Part shown: positions 23,579 through 36,354 of the stretch, in pieces
How the letters are laid out: each line of letters starts with the position of its first letter
Numbering within the stretch: position 1 is the first letter of the stretch
From: Gossypium raimondii
Lineage: Eukaryota > Streptophyta > Magnoliopsida > Malvales > Malvaceae
Assembly: GCF_025698545.1 (NCBI RefSeq)
Contig: NC_068567.1
Coordinates: forward strand, 61,020,705 to 61,084,704
Reading direction: 5' to 3'
DNA: 64,000 nt
Program-made: the position numbers and the translations under genes
Notes under the pieces: generated by a model
What the model was told of the DNA's origin: nothing
Databases searched by the model: none
Seen by the model: only the letters and a program-made list of their open reading frames with translations

Positions 23579-25534
23579 ATAAAAAATGCTCCAGCTCCCT
23601 AAGAGACCTTTATTGATACAATACTAATACATTAAGGACTTGATTAAAACATTTAAAAATTTAAAAATCAAATTAAAATCTGAACAATAGTTCAAGGACA
23701 CTTGATGAAATTAACCCATAAGAATTGCCCAAGAGATCAGGTGATGAGAGTCATTTTCAAGCTTTTTAGTTATAAGTTGGTGGTGGGGATTTTGCAGCCC
23801 AAAAAGTAGATATAAATTTGCCAACAAGGACTTCAATTTGATGCCCCCAAATTATTGGAACTTTTTAGAAGAAAAAAAATTAGGGTTTCCCTGTCAAAGA
23901 GGGAAAAGCCCAAGCATTAATATTATGTTGTTTGGCTGAAATGGAAACTTTGTGATTTCCTTAATTCAAAAACCCATCAAATTAATTTATAAAGCTGTCC
24001 ATACATTATCCAAATGAACTACTTTTTGTTTACCCTATGAATCCCCTATGTAGGTTCTAGAGAGCTTTGAATATGTGTCAAAATTATACTGGCTTAACTG
24101 TGAGAGATGAAATTTGATTATGTAAAAAGTTTATTTCTATGTTTTGATCCTTGAATTATATATATTTTTTTCATTTTGGGACATGAACTATCATTTTCAT
24201 CTCACTTTAACTTGAAATTCGGGGCTAAAATGGATGGAAATGATAATTTGTGTACTAAAGCGAGATAAAAAAAAAGTTTAGGCTCTTAAAAAAAACATGT
24301 ATAATTCAAGGGCCAAATAATGAAAAATGTGAAGCATGACATATTCTTATTGGTCATTGGTTAGGGTAAAATGGGTTGAAAATAATAATTCAAATACCAA
24401 AGCGAGATGAAAAAAAAGTCTAGATGTCAAAATAGAAAAATAGATATACTTCAGGGACCAAATAATGAATAAAACCCAAGTGAAAATGGGGTCATTGTAT
24501 AGGGACAGCCTTTTGCAATTCAGGTTTGTGATGATCTTTTAGTTAATTAATGCCAACAGAAAAGAGCTCTGAGGATTAAATTATGGCAAAAAGATTAAAT
24601 CATGGACTGAAATAGAAATATCCGTAGATTCAAAAAATACTTTTGATGCCTGAAGTAATTACTACTCTTTTTTTTTTTTAGTGACAAGGTAAAGTCCAAA
24701 CAACAAACGCGACTAGTGTAAATCGAACCCAAGCCACATCTGAGGCAGTGAACACCCTTGAGCCTTGACCATTATATGAGGTTCTACTTAATCTAGTTTT
24801 TGAAAGCGAGTTTACATAGATATGAATATTCGTGAATATTAATTTGAATTGTTTTCGAGAATTTAAATACTGTAAATTCAGATTTTAAAAATATTATTTA
24901 TAGCAAATTCAGAGTAAATACAAATGGATATTATGAATATCCAATTATTTGAATTTACAAATAGATGTAAATTTGAATTTGAAATTTTATGGATTTTGAT
25001 GTCAGAAAATGTTAATAAAATTAAAATATATTTTTAATTCGTATATCTAACGAATAATAATATTTAATTTGAAAATTGGTATGTAATATTTTTCAATTTG
25101 AGTTTTTCTTTATTCCATACAAGTACTTAAATTTTACTTTAATGTTCAATCTGGTACCTAAAATTTTCTTTTATCCCAATTAAATACCTATTTTTACTAG
25201 AACACACATGTCAAATATTATTGAACCACATGATATTGTTTAGTTTGAGTTACAAATTGAACATTGAAGATAAATATAAGTATCAAGTGATATATTAACC
25301 CTAAAAAATTTAAATCGTCTAACTTAGACAAGTTGATTCGGCTCAACATTGCATGAGAGATACATATAAACTTTGGGCCACGGTTCACTAAACCTCGTGA
25401 ACTGGTTTCTACATTTATGCTGGTTTAAGTCTTTGAGCAAAAGCATCAGGGCGAAGTCAATTTTGTTTTTGGAGGGGCGAAATTAAATCATTATGTTTCA
25501 TTATAAATTTAAGAATTTTATAAATTTTACCGAT

Positions 25535-25690
25535 TGGGTTTTAGTTCGATTGGCATGCGCATTATTGTCAATATAAGAGGACTTGGGTTTGAGTACACTA
25601 AAGCGTATTATTCTCCTATTTATAGGTTAGGGAGGGGCTATGTGTAGTTCTAGACATTGTCTAAAAAAGAACAGATATGATCAGAATTTA
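25535..25690 (+). repeat. SINE-like element with A- and B-box motifs
   Basis: Contains TAGTTCGATTGGC (A-box-like) and, about 45 bp on, GGGTTTGAGTACA (B-box-like), then a shared tail ('gggaggggctatgtgtagtt'). Similar copies are at about 40285-40400 (plus) and 60000-60185 (inverted). Likely tRNA-derived SINE, by inference. Confidence 0.5.
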
Positions 25691-25980
25691 TAACGAAATT
25701 GTTAAAAAAAATTATAATTTTTAAAAAGACTAAATCATAATTTTATCATTTTAAGTAGATCAAAATACAAATTTATCATCATCAATTTATAATCTTTAAA
25801 TTTAAGAGCCTGCCCTTCTCCATGCGTCATCTAAGTATTAAACGAGAACTCTAATTATTACTCATAGCAAAAAGACAAATTTATTTCCTTTTAAATTGGA
25901 TATATTTTGATTTTAATCCATTTGTATATTAAAATAATTTAATTTTAATTATAAAATAAAAAAATATAATTAGCAGGCTT

Positions 25981-26040
25981 CGGCCCAAACCAATGGGCAG
26001 AGAGGGTTCAAAGCCCAAACTCTAACCCTAAAACCCAACG
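25981..26040 (+). promoter_or_regulatory. Site II plus telo-box cluster upstream of the SWIB gene
   Basis: Two site II elements (TGGGCC and TGGGCT, read on the minus strand within CGGCCCAAACC and AAGCCCAAAC) lie next to AACCCTAAAACCC, a telo-box-like string. This pairing is typical of promoters of growth-related plant genes (established knowledge). It sits about 270 bp before the predicted start codon. Confidence 0.5.
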
Positions 26041-26313
26041 ATAAATTTTTTTTGGTCAAAAAAATATCTCTCAGACAAATGGATATTATTATTAAAAACG
26101 TCGTTTTCATTTTTCTTAGAAGAAATGAAATTCCAAAAATGCCCATTACTTGTCTTGCCCTTTCTTATATTTTATTTGTTTTTTTTAAAGCTTGTTAGCC
26201 TTAACTTGCATGCGACTCCATTTTTCGGAAAAGACGGCTCGTTTTTCTTACCGGCAAAAATATCACCGAACCGGAAGAAACCGGATTCGTTTTATTATAC
26301 TTTTAAAAAGAAA

Positions 26314-29300
26314 ATGGTATCGGATTCGGACCTCGTGGCCCGGCTCCGAGAAATCCTCCGGGATTCGGACCTCGACACCGCCACCGCCGGTAGCGTAAGG
26401 AAACAACTCGAGAAAGACTTCGGCATCGACTTATCTGATAGGAAAAGTTTCGTTAGGGACCAAATCGACATTTTCCTCGAAACCCTAAATCAAGATAATG
26501 AAAAAGAAGGAGAAGAAGAACAAGCGCCGGAATCTGAAAATGAGGAGCTTCAAGAAGAAAACGATGATGAAGAAGAAGAGGAAAGCAAGGGAGGAGGAAG
26601 TCAAAATACAAGGCAGGTTCTTTTTTTTTCGTTTGGTTGTTGAATAAATAGTGATTTTGTACAGAAATTAGGCGCTTTAACTGTTCAGTGTTCAATTTTG
26701 AATGCAATGATTTCTCGAGTTCGATTATTTAAAAATTAAAGAAATTTGTTTTCTTTGAAGAATGAATTAAGCAAAATTTTTATATAATTTGGGTTTTTCT
26801 TGTCAGTTATATTTGCATTTCAATAATCAGTTCATTCACACAAGAATAGATTTGTCGATGACAATAATTAGTTCAGTTTATAAGTATTGGTTTGTCATAA
26901 AAAAAAATGCAAGTATATATAGTTGTTTCTGGTAGCAAGTTTCTGGTATTAATATTATGAATAGTTTCCGCCCTTCTCCTTTATGCAGGAGAAGTAAATC
27001 TGATAAGAAAGCGAAGAAAAGAGGAGGTGGTTTTCAGACAGTGTGTAGCCTTTCTCCTCAGCTTCAAAAAGTAGTAGGAGAGTCTAAATTGGCTAGAACT
27101 GAGGTATGATTCATATATATAATATATATTTTTTATTCTTTCAGTTTCCCAGGATGGTATTGTTGGAATATTTGAATCCTAATTTTGAATTTTTATTTTG
27201 TCCACTTCATTATGCTACCAGGTTGTAAAGAAACTTTGGGTATATATCAAGGAGAAGGATTTGCAAGACCCAAAGAACAAGCGGAATATTATCTGTGATG
27301 AATTACTTCGTGACATTTTTCGAGTAAATTCTATTAATATGTTCCAAATGAATAAAGCCCTGACCAAGCATATCTGGCCGTTAAGCGTAGAAGATGGTAT
27401 TTACTTTAAACACAGTTAATATTATTTGCTATGAGTGTTCATTTTCTCAAATTTTTTGCCTATGTGGCTTATATTTAGTCTATCAGGGTGATTTGATTTT
27501 GATTACCTTCTATGTCTATACATTGATCGTTGCAATCAAACAATTATTCATGAAATGACACTTAAGACACATGACACACGAGGATCTCAAATTCTAACTT
27601 TGCTAAAAGTTTTCTCTGCATTTATTACTTGCAAATACTGTGAGGAATGCTGTCATTCTTTATCGTGACTCCTTTATTGCGGTTAATCTGACTGAATATT
27701 TGGTGAGAGAACTTTCTACTGGAGGTGTAACTTGTAAGGCACCATTTTTTCCAATTTAAATGTACACATGTTATTTATGTCAGTTCGTTATAATTTGCTA
27801 ATGCTAGTCTTAGCTGAAGATGGTTGCAATTGTGAAGCAATACTTTCCATCAACTATGAGGGCCCTAGCACCTTTGCTATTGACCCATCTCCAAAAGTTG
27901 TGCAGGAAATGATAAAATTGAAACAGTTATAAAAATTTAATTCAACGTGGATAAGTAATGTACAAAAGTATATATGACCTGTTGCTGAAAAATGGAGAAA
28001 ATTTCAAAATTAGGGATTATGTATCGATAGTAATTTCTATGCTCATTATTTTCTTTGTTTCCGTAGGTCATTTTTCTTTCTAATGGATGTCATACGTAAT
28101 ATTTCCAATGTGCAAACTAATCTATTTCTTCCAGTCTTGGATTACCTTAGGATGTTTACATTTTTCTGCAATTTCAACTTCAACTTCCTCAAACAAGCTT
28201 CCACATTGAACTACAGTTTTGTACCACTAATGGTATAATGTAATTTTCTTATGTCTTTCCTCTGAAGGCATTGTCGTGAACTTGCATGATTTCTGTGGTT
28301 GTTTAAATTTTGATGCTGTCCCATCAATTTAAATTCAGAAGATTCAAATCATGAGATGGAATGTGAAGACAACGATGATTCTGCATCCATGAATGCTGAA
28401 AGTGCGAAGGGAGAAGTGAAAGAAGAGGAAAAGGAGAAAGATGATTCTGTATCCATGAATGCTGAAAGTGCGAAGGGAGAAGAGAACGAAGAGGGAAAGG
28501 AAGAAGATGACTCTGAATCTTTAAATGCTGAAAATTCAAAAGAAGAGAAAGAAGAGGAAAAGGAAGGGGAGCAGGAGGAGGAGGAGGACAACGAAGAAGA
28601 AGAAGAAGAGCAAGAGGGTAATTCACGTAGAAGCAAGAAAAAAAGGTTTATTTTCCCTTTTTATTGCAACTTTTGCTGTTTTTTGCTTATACTCTCCTAA
28701 CCATTGATCAAGTTGTACAAGTTCATTGTCAAATTTATATGCTCAATGTTGCCTGTATTTATGTGATGCATGTTCCTTTTGAAACTAGATTATCAATTGT
28801 CAGATAGACTGGTACTTAATGCAACTATACTGTTAGTTTCTGTTATATGCTTATGTATTTGCTAAGGTTTGTAACATTTTTTTCAAGTTGTGAACTTGCA
28901 AGATCCCTGGATTCTGTGGTTTAGGTTGTCCTTATTGGCAGTATCCTGGTTCCATTAGATAAGTGAAAATAGATTATTTCTGCAATATGTTGCTATTGAG
29001 TATCTACTTAAGGGGAAATATTTTTTAAGCTACTGGTTGCTAATGCAAGTTTCTAACAAATTATTGTAGGTCATCTAAAGGAGATAAAGATGTGAAGAGA
29101 AGAGGTGGGTTTACTAAGTTGTGTAGTCTTTCTCCACAGCTTCAGGCATTTATTGGAGAATCTGAGTTGGCCAGAACTGAGGTTTAGAAATTTCCATTTC
29201 AACATGCTAATCTGTATTAACCAAGTAATTTTTTTCTAATCAAAATCGTACATTGGTTATCTGTTGATTTTTTTTCTTCCTTGCCTTTTCTTTCTTTACT

Positions 29301-31359
29301 TTTAGGTTGTCAAGAGATTGTGGACCTATATCCGAGAGAAGAATTTGCAAGATCCAAAGGACAAAAGAAATGTATTATGTGATGACTCATTGTATGCTCT
29401 TTTTCGTGTGAAGTCCATCAACATGTTTCAGATGAATAAAGCTCTGTCTAAACACATATGGCCATTAAATGAGGAAGAAGGTATCACTTAGCACAATTCC
29501 CCTATTAGTTTATGAGACTGATATAAATGTTTATTCAATCGTTTTTTTTAACATCACATGTTGGCTTGTTGGCAAAGCTTAGCATGACTCTTCTTGCCTA
29601 ACTTTTATTCTATTAATTGCTTTAAGTCTTGAACAAGGTGGCCTTTTCAAAATATTTTGTATAATTGCAAAGTTAGCAATTTTGGCCCTTTCAAATTATT
29701 TCTCTAAATGCAAAATTGGTAGAGTTTTCTTTTAAGGGATCCTTTGACCCTTCTATTTGTATATACCTATGTTTGAAGGGTGAGTATGTATCTTGAAGGG
29801 CTTATGTTTTTCTTTGTGTTTTATTCATTAGAAGATTTGAATTCATTCATTGCAAGCATGCACAGTTGGATAGTAGAAATTGAAACTTTTACTCCTTCAA
29901 AACAATTGGGTTCTGTATCGTGCTGTCCAAGAAACATTACCCAAACACTTTTTCTTTATTGAAATTTGATAGCTTTAATATTTGTTTGCGGGTTTGCTCA
30001 TATGCATTACCATTTGACTTGCACTACACTTGTGTGTTTTTTCCTTGAAGTGACAGTTCAAGCTGACTCTGCAAAAACAGAAAGAAAATCTAAACAAGCA
30101 AGGGAACGGGGTGAGTAAATTTTCCGTTCTATTAATTACGAGGGTCCTACAAGATTTTGGCTGCCCATGTGAAGCAACGAATAATTTACCTTGGTTTACT
30201 GATGATGGATGTGAGGTTTTCTATCTAACAATTTTGTTTTTTTGTTTTTAACTTATCAGTTGCAGATGAACCAAAACAGAAAGAAAAGAAGCAGAAGAAA
30301 GGGGCATCTGGTTTTCTTGCTCCTCTTCCTCTTTCAGATGCTCTAGTGAAATTTTTTGCTACTGGTGAAAATGCATTATCTCGCGCTGATGTTGTGAAGA
30401 AAATGTGGGAGTACATAAAACAGAATGATCTACAGGTTTGCTTTGTTGTTTTCTATCATTATTTGTTATTGGTTCTGATTTTTGGTAAACTTTAAACATG
30501 TTTTGGATGATAAGATCTCCATTTCATGCATCGAGTATCTGAACCTCTTCCAAAAGTTATTTTGATAAATATACCATGCCAAGCTCCCTAATTTATGATT
30601 TAGTCCTAGGCTTCTTACCCATTTCCTAAGTTGGGGATGCACTATTTACAACTCGGCACTGAATGCAATATATGTGTATATGTATATGTATATGCTGTTA
30701 AAAGTATCATAGAGGCCCTTGTACTAGGAGTAGGATTGCATTTTGCCCCTTCTACTAAAAAAATGGGCAAATTAATCTCTATACATTAGATCAAAGAGCA
30801 AAGTGGTTATTTTGTTAAAAATTCCATCTATTTTTAGTGTTTACTAGTAGAAATGGATGAAATAACAGAAAGGACTTGTTTGCTTTTTGATATAACATAC
30901 AAGGATTAATTTGCCCATTTTTAAGTAAAGATGGCAAAATGTAATCTGACTTCTAGTAAAGGGGCTTTCATAATACTTTTACCTATATATGCCCGTAGTT
31001 GTAGTGTTGTTTTAAGTCTAAAAAACCATTCGGTTACCTGAACTGTGCTTGGTGCGTTTGATATTGATATTGTTCCTTTGAATCGTGTCCAAGTGTTATA
31101 ACAATTACTTGTCAAGATGTCTCTTTCAGTCCTCGTATCAGCATTTTGGAATTTTATCTGCAAATTTTGAATCTATTGTTTAGTATGAACTCTTTATCTT
31201 ATTATGGTGTTTCTATTTTTGGTGTTCCAAAAGGATCCATCTGATAAGAGGAGGATTTTATGCGACGATAAGCTCAAAGAACTTTTCGAGGTGGACTCCT
31301 TCAATGGCTTTGCTATGACAAAGCTTCTGACCACCCATTTCATCAAGATGGAACAGTGA
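26314..31359 (+). CDS. Triple SWIB/MDM2-domain protein with N-terminal DEK-C domain
   Basis: SWIB domains occur in BAF60-type chromatin-remodelling subunits; the plant-specific role of this group is little known. Exons: 26314-26612, 26989-27103, 27222-27396, 28339-28645, 29070-29181, 29306-29480, 30051-30110, 30260-30435, 31234-31359 (1,545 nt, 514 aa, closed frame). A DEK-C-like domain covers residues 1-60 (MVSDSDLVARLREIL...), and SWIB domains lie at about 113-192, 311-390 and 432-511. Domains 1 and 2 are close copies (MFQMNKALTKHIWPL / MFQMNKALSKHIWPL) with identical exon phases; domain 3 is divergent. Between 1 and 2 lies a strongly acidic linker. An in-frame ATG at 26125 would add 63 residues with a hydrophobic stretch, but the MVSDSD start matches the family. 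The first intron seems to be GC-AG. It matches Arabidopsis At3g19080 from memory. Confidence 0.9.
28374..28571 (+). repeat. Three 22-codon acidic repeats in the SWIB linker
   Basis: Three 66-bp in-frame units start at 28374, 28440 and 28506. Each begins DDS(A/V/E)S(M/L)NAE and is followed by Glu/Lys-rich sequence. They are followed by a GAA/GAG-rich tract coding poly-Glu. The copies have drifted, most in the third. Confidence 0.88.
30697..30983. mobile_element. MITE-like palindrome, family A copy 3 (SWIB intron 8)
   Basis: Starts GTTAAAAGTATCATAGAGGC and ends TTTCATAATACTTTTACC, with 'taggattgcattttgcccct' on the left and an inverse on the right. Shorter than the other copies, as the centre is reduced. 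Confidence 0.82.
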
Positions 31360-31929
31360 GTCCGTTTTCTTCTGTATATACAAAACATAAACATAAAGTC
31401 CATGATTTAAAAAATGGGCAATTTTGCTTGGAGATGAAAAATAGGGTTATTGCTGTTGTCTGGTAATTGTTACTTTCTTTTTAATTTTATGTGCTAGAAA
31501 TGGAAAGCAGCATCTTTGAGGAAAGTTGTTTAAAAACTTCATGCTGTTAGCCCTCATGATTATCAAATTTTATGCATGCATGTTTAATAGGTAAAGTGTG
31601 TTTGAGACTAAATGCATGATCAACCAATCAATTCATGTATCATTCAAATTAGCTCCTCACATGGGTATCTGTGTATTTTTGTATAGTTTTTCATTTATCA
31701 AATTTATGTATAGTTTTGTATATAAATTATTATTGTTATTATCTCCATGTGATATTATTAAATGGATTTTTAAAATAGTAGTTTGATATTTTAGTTAATT
31801 TATCAAATTTTTAGTTTGATATTTTCTTCTAATAATTGTTTTAAAATAATTAATAGTGAATTTTAATTTATTGGGTGGTAAAAGTTTCAACTAATCAAGG
31901 GATTATTGATTGATAAGATATCTCTATGG

Positions 31930-33205
31930 GTCTGGTTGGACAACACATTGAGTAAAAGTGTAATTATTAGTGTAATTACATTAAATCTTTATATTTATGT
32001 GTACTAATACAAATTGTAATTATATAGTTACATAATTTATATTTAAAAAATATTAAATACTATAGAAAATATTAGCATGATAAAAATAGTTTTTAAACAA
32101 GTAACAAAAATTAAAATAAAATTATGTTAGTTTAAAAAGTAGATGATAATACAATTACTAATAAAACTAACAAAAATAAGTATTGTATATAATTTTATCT
32201 AACTACTTTAGTGCATATTTATTGGATTGTTTTATCTTTAATATTTAAGATATACTCTTTATCATCATCTATTAGTTTTTGATCGTGTTTATCTTTCATA
32301 TGCTCTTTGAAATATATAAATTATCTCAATTCATCTATGATTAAAGTTGTAAAATATTCAAAATGTTAGTATGATCTGTTTTTTTATGCTATGCTAATGT
32401 GATGTTAATATGAGAAGCATTTTTTAGAACAATAAGTGTCTTCTCAACCACATTTCGAAGTTTTAATGTGTCAAATTAAAGAGTTTGTGAGTTGTTTATT
32501 GTGCTTGCGTCTATTTGCATAATTAGCAATCGATCTTATAATATTTAGATTCATGGTTCAAATAATTTGTAGCTTTAAGTATAAAATTTTATATAAATTT
32601 AATTTGGAGAAAGACTTATCTTAGGTTTATATCCGTTTTTATAATACATAAATTTCAAAATGATATAAAATATATAATATTTAACCTTTATAAAAAATGT
32701 TTTATAAGTTGTCCAAAATTTCCATAGCACATTTTATAAATAATATAATTTTTGTTATTATTTTCAGAAGTTATTTTTATAAATAAGTTATATCCATATT
32801 TGATCATAAATTATTATAAATAAATATATTATAACTTTTTTATAACATGTAAATTATGTTTTTATAATAAACTTTTAACCATAGCTTTAGAAATTTTTAG
32901 GATTTATAATATAAGAAATTTTTGGCAATAACTATTCAAAACACTCATACATGCCATACTTATAATATAATTTTATAACTTGCATAAAATGATTTTTAAA
33001 ATTAAATTTGGGTGTAATTATCTGTAATTACTCTAATTCTCACATTACCTTTTAAGAATTGAAAAGTGTAATTAGAGAATACCAATTACACCTAATTCGG
33101 TAGAATCCATCGAATACAAAGATTACCCGAGCATACCAAACTTTATGTAATTACAAACAGTTACACTTAAATTCAATGATCAGGTGACTTTCCAAACACT
33201 ACCTA
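31930..33205. mobile_element. Long TIR-type non-autonomous element
   Basis: The left end (tggttggacaacacattgag, then aaaagtgtaatt) is roughly the inverse complement of the right end (acacttaaattcaatgatca, then ggtgactttccaaacac). The 1.2-kb interior is AT-rich without coding potential. Borders are approximate. Confidence 0.45.
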
Positions 33206-33814
33206 TATACGTTATAATTTATTTATTTATACTCTTAACTTGCAATTAGTTTTGAGTGTTGAATTACGATATTAGTAAGTTAAAAGGTGGAATCCACATG
33301 TAAAACTAAAATGATTTTAAATTTTTTCGTAATTTTATATGATTAATATTTCAACAATCTAAATATTAAATTTATCAAGATATTTTTTATCAAGATATTT
33401 GTATGTTATGCATGTAAATTTTAAATCGATCCGATATCTTTATCATATCGATCTAAAATATTGTTTATATTAATATTTAGTTAATGGTTGAAAGTTTTTT
33501 ATATATATAAAACAAATAGCTATAATTTTTAATTTATGCAAAACTTAACATTTATGATTTATATTAACAAAGTATGAAATATGACGATTGAATTGCTAAA
33601 ATATTAACCGTATAAAATATTTTGAAAAAATAAAAATAAATTTTAATTTTATATTTGTGTAAGTGGATACTTCTCAACTATATTGAAAATCGCATTTTAC
33701 CAATCTCATATTTAAATTATGTATATTAATTACTTGATAATCAAACTACTCATGTACATATGCATATTAACCACTTTAACATAAGAACTTTATCCAGTAA
33801 ATAAAAGGGTAAGC

Positions 33815-34485
33815 TACATCACAGGTCACCTTAAAATAGTATCATTTTATTTTAATCATTTTTTTTCAATTTAATTATTCTAATTAAGATAATTACTCGA
33901 ATTGATCACTGTCGTTAAATATTTCATTAATCCACTAACAAATTATTGACATGACATTTTCTTAAAATTTTGACTAAAACTAAGTACCTATCTATAATTA
34001 ACCCAAAAACCCTTTTTTTTTAATCATTTATTTGCAACAAGCACCCATCCTCATCTTAAAATAGTTCCTGCCATTTCAATATTTATCAAAACCTTGAAAT
34101 TTCTATGGAATGTAGACATCTTCAAACGGAGCTGCCATCACTGCTAACATAAACAGTTGAGTAAGGTGGTGGTTATGGTGTGGGGGCGATGGAGTGAGGA
34201 GTAATATAGACGGGCGAGTAGGGAATGGACGGTGATGCGTATCGGTGCTTCTTATGTTGCAAAAAAAAACTAAAAAAAGGTGTTTTGGCCTATTTATAGA
34301 GATATCCTTAAGTTTAGTCAAAATTTTAAAAAATGCCACATCAGTAATTTGTGATTGCATTAACGAAATTTTTAACGACAGTGACCAATTTGAATAATTA
34401 TCTTTATCAAAGTGACTAAATTGACAAAAATTTTACAGTTACCAAAATAGGAACAATGTTATTTTAGAATGACCTGCAGTATAGT
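33815..34485. mobile_element. Palindromic element with a GC-richer core
   Basis: The arms 33815-34000 ('cgaattgatcactgtcgtta', 'cttaaaattttgactaaaac') reappear inverted at 34310-34485 ('tttagtcaaaattttaaaaa', 'taacgacagtgaccaatttg'). The core, about 34080-34260, is unlike the arms and clearly richer in G and C. Confidence 0.6.
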
Positions 34486-35279
34486 TAAAAAAAATAACTT
34501 TATCAATAATCAAATACAGTAAACCCTCTCCATAATATCCACCCGCTATGACAGCTTGCTATAACAACTAGGTTCCTAGTAGAACCAATTTTTTATATTT
34601 TATTTTAATCCTTTCTAACAACTTTTCACTTAAAATAAGAGCAGTAGTTCTCTATAACAACATATTGACTAAAATTTTAAGTAAAATTATAGTTATTTCA
34701 TATAAAAAGCCGTTAATTATCATTTATGAAATGAAAATGATCTTAATTAAATTGTTATTTCAATAAAACGATTAAATTTAATGTGAATGAGTGAAATTAA
34801 AAATATCAATACAATAAGCTATTAAATTTCCTAACTAAATATTCTACCATAAATTTGAAACATCGTAAACTTATAAATTGATTACTTGAATTTAGTAATC
34901 AGTGATAAATTAATGAATTAAATTTGATAACTCATATTGATTAATTGAACTTATTAGACTTATGAACTATATAATTAATCATGCGAAAGAACGAAAAATA
35001 AAATATGCATAAAAGTAATAATACATGCTCTTGTTATACGTCTTGTAATTTTGTTGATTTGATTCTCACTTTCTTTCTTTTTTTCAACATAATTCCAATT
35101 TTTTTTATTCGATGGAAATTCACGATATGAATTCCGTGGTAAGTTTACAACGATTATCTATCTCTCTATAACAGGCAAAATCTAGACAAACAAAAGAGTC
35201 TGTTATAGAGATGGTTGATTGCAGATATTAAATATATTAAACATCATAAAAACTAAATCAATATATTTTATTCATGAAC

Positions 35280-35440
35280 TATATATATCATTAAGTGATC
35301 GAGGGTTTGATCCTCGCATTGAGTATGGAATAGCTTTAAAACTTGTGACCAGCATCTACCCCTTAATGGGCCTACAGAACGTAGAACGAGAAGATTAACT
35401 ATTGAGCTTACTCCAGTTGATACCTGAAGGAAAAAAAAAA
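35280..35440 (+). repeat. SINE-like copy with poly-A tail
   Basis: Carries a B-box-like GGGTTTGATCCTCG near 35303, a conserved-looking tail ('gtgaccagcatctacccctt'), and ends in a run of ten A at about 35430. The left border is unclear. Confidence 0.45.
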
Positions 35441-36354
35441 ACCTATTCTTTAAAATTTGTAAATTTAGTTTTCATATTTAATTCTATAAATTCAGTCTTT
35501 TTATTTCCCTAATTTAAAAATCAAAATTTTAAAAATTTCTGTTAAATTTAAATATATAATATTTTAATATTCAAATATTCTAAGCTAATATTTTTAGGAA
35601 GTTCACAAATATAAATATGGTACAATTATCCGTACAAATTATCCGTACAAATATATGCTCGAATAATTATGAATATAATCAAATTAATATAAACCATAAA
35701 CGGATGAATAATCAAAACATTACCGGACAAAATTCATCCATCACAACTGCTCATAGTGACATTGAAGACGCTAGATGACCCTAAAAATACGTGAAATTTG
35801 TCATTAAGCCTTTTAAAAATTTTAAAAATTTTAATTAAACCCTTAAAACTTAATGCCATGTTCCGTCACTCAACTCTCACATAACAATTACACATTGAGA
35901 CTCAAACATGAGTCCTCATTGCCTAGAATTAAAAGAAGAGAGACTAAACTTCAAAAAACAAAAGAGTAAAAGGACTGAAAGTAGAATTAAACCTAACCTT
36001 AACCAGAACCTAATCCTCCTCAGCAAATAGCCAAATCAGACCCTTCAAGAAAGGGTCAAACCCCAAAAAAGCAGCGGTAACGTGTAAGAAAATCGACTGT
36101 TTCTTGTCTCTTTGGCCACCAAATGTGGATTCAAAGCACTCAAATTTATCAAACTTTACAGTTAGCTAAACTTCAGGAGATCAAAAACAAAAACCAGAAC
36201 AAACAGACAGACAGACATACACAATATCAACAATTCTTAAAAAACACAAATGAAACAGAGCAAAACAGAGAACCAAAAGAAAAAAAACAGGACATCACTT
36301 TGAGTTCCTTCTTCTTTTTGTAATTAATAAACCCCATTGAAAACACAACACAAT

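Larger units (their letters stand above)
19224..26313. other. Long intergenic region, repeat-rich, no gene
   Basis: About 7 kb of AT-rich sequence between the divergently transcribed SnRK2 and SWIB genes, holding both promoters. The first part (to about 19600) is SnRK2 leader with long A and T runs. The rest is a patchwork of palindromic 'gggactaaatt' and 'ggtaccaaatt' repeats and SINE-like pieces. Reading frames here are short and have no recognisable domain. Confidence 0.75.
31360..36354. other. Intergenic region, TIR-type repeats, no gene
   Basis: About 5 kb, very AT-rich. It holds the SWIB 3' UTR, two long palindromic elements (31930-33205 and 33815-34485), a further element-like stretch with 'ctctataaca' motifs (about 34510-35220), a SINE-like copy with a poly-A tail (35280-35440), and the LARP6C promoter and leader at the right end. 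Frames are short and featureless. Confidence 0.72.

Noticed and set aside
34103-34360. 85-codon minus-strand frame
   Set aside because: It spans the core and part of the arm of a palindromic element, with no domain and no clear start context. Kept only as a possible gene-capture observation.
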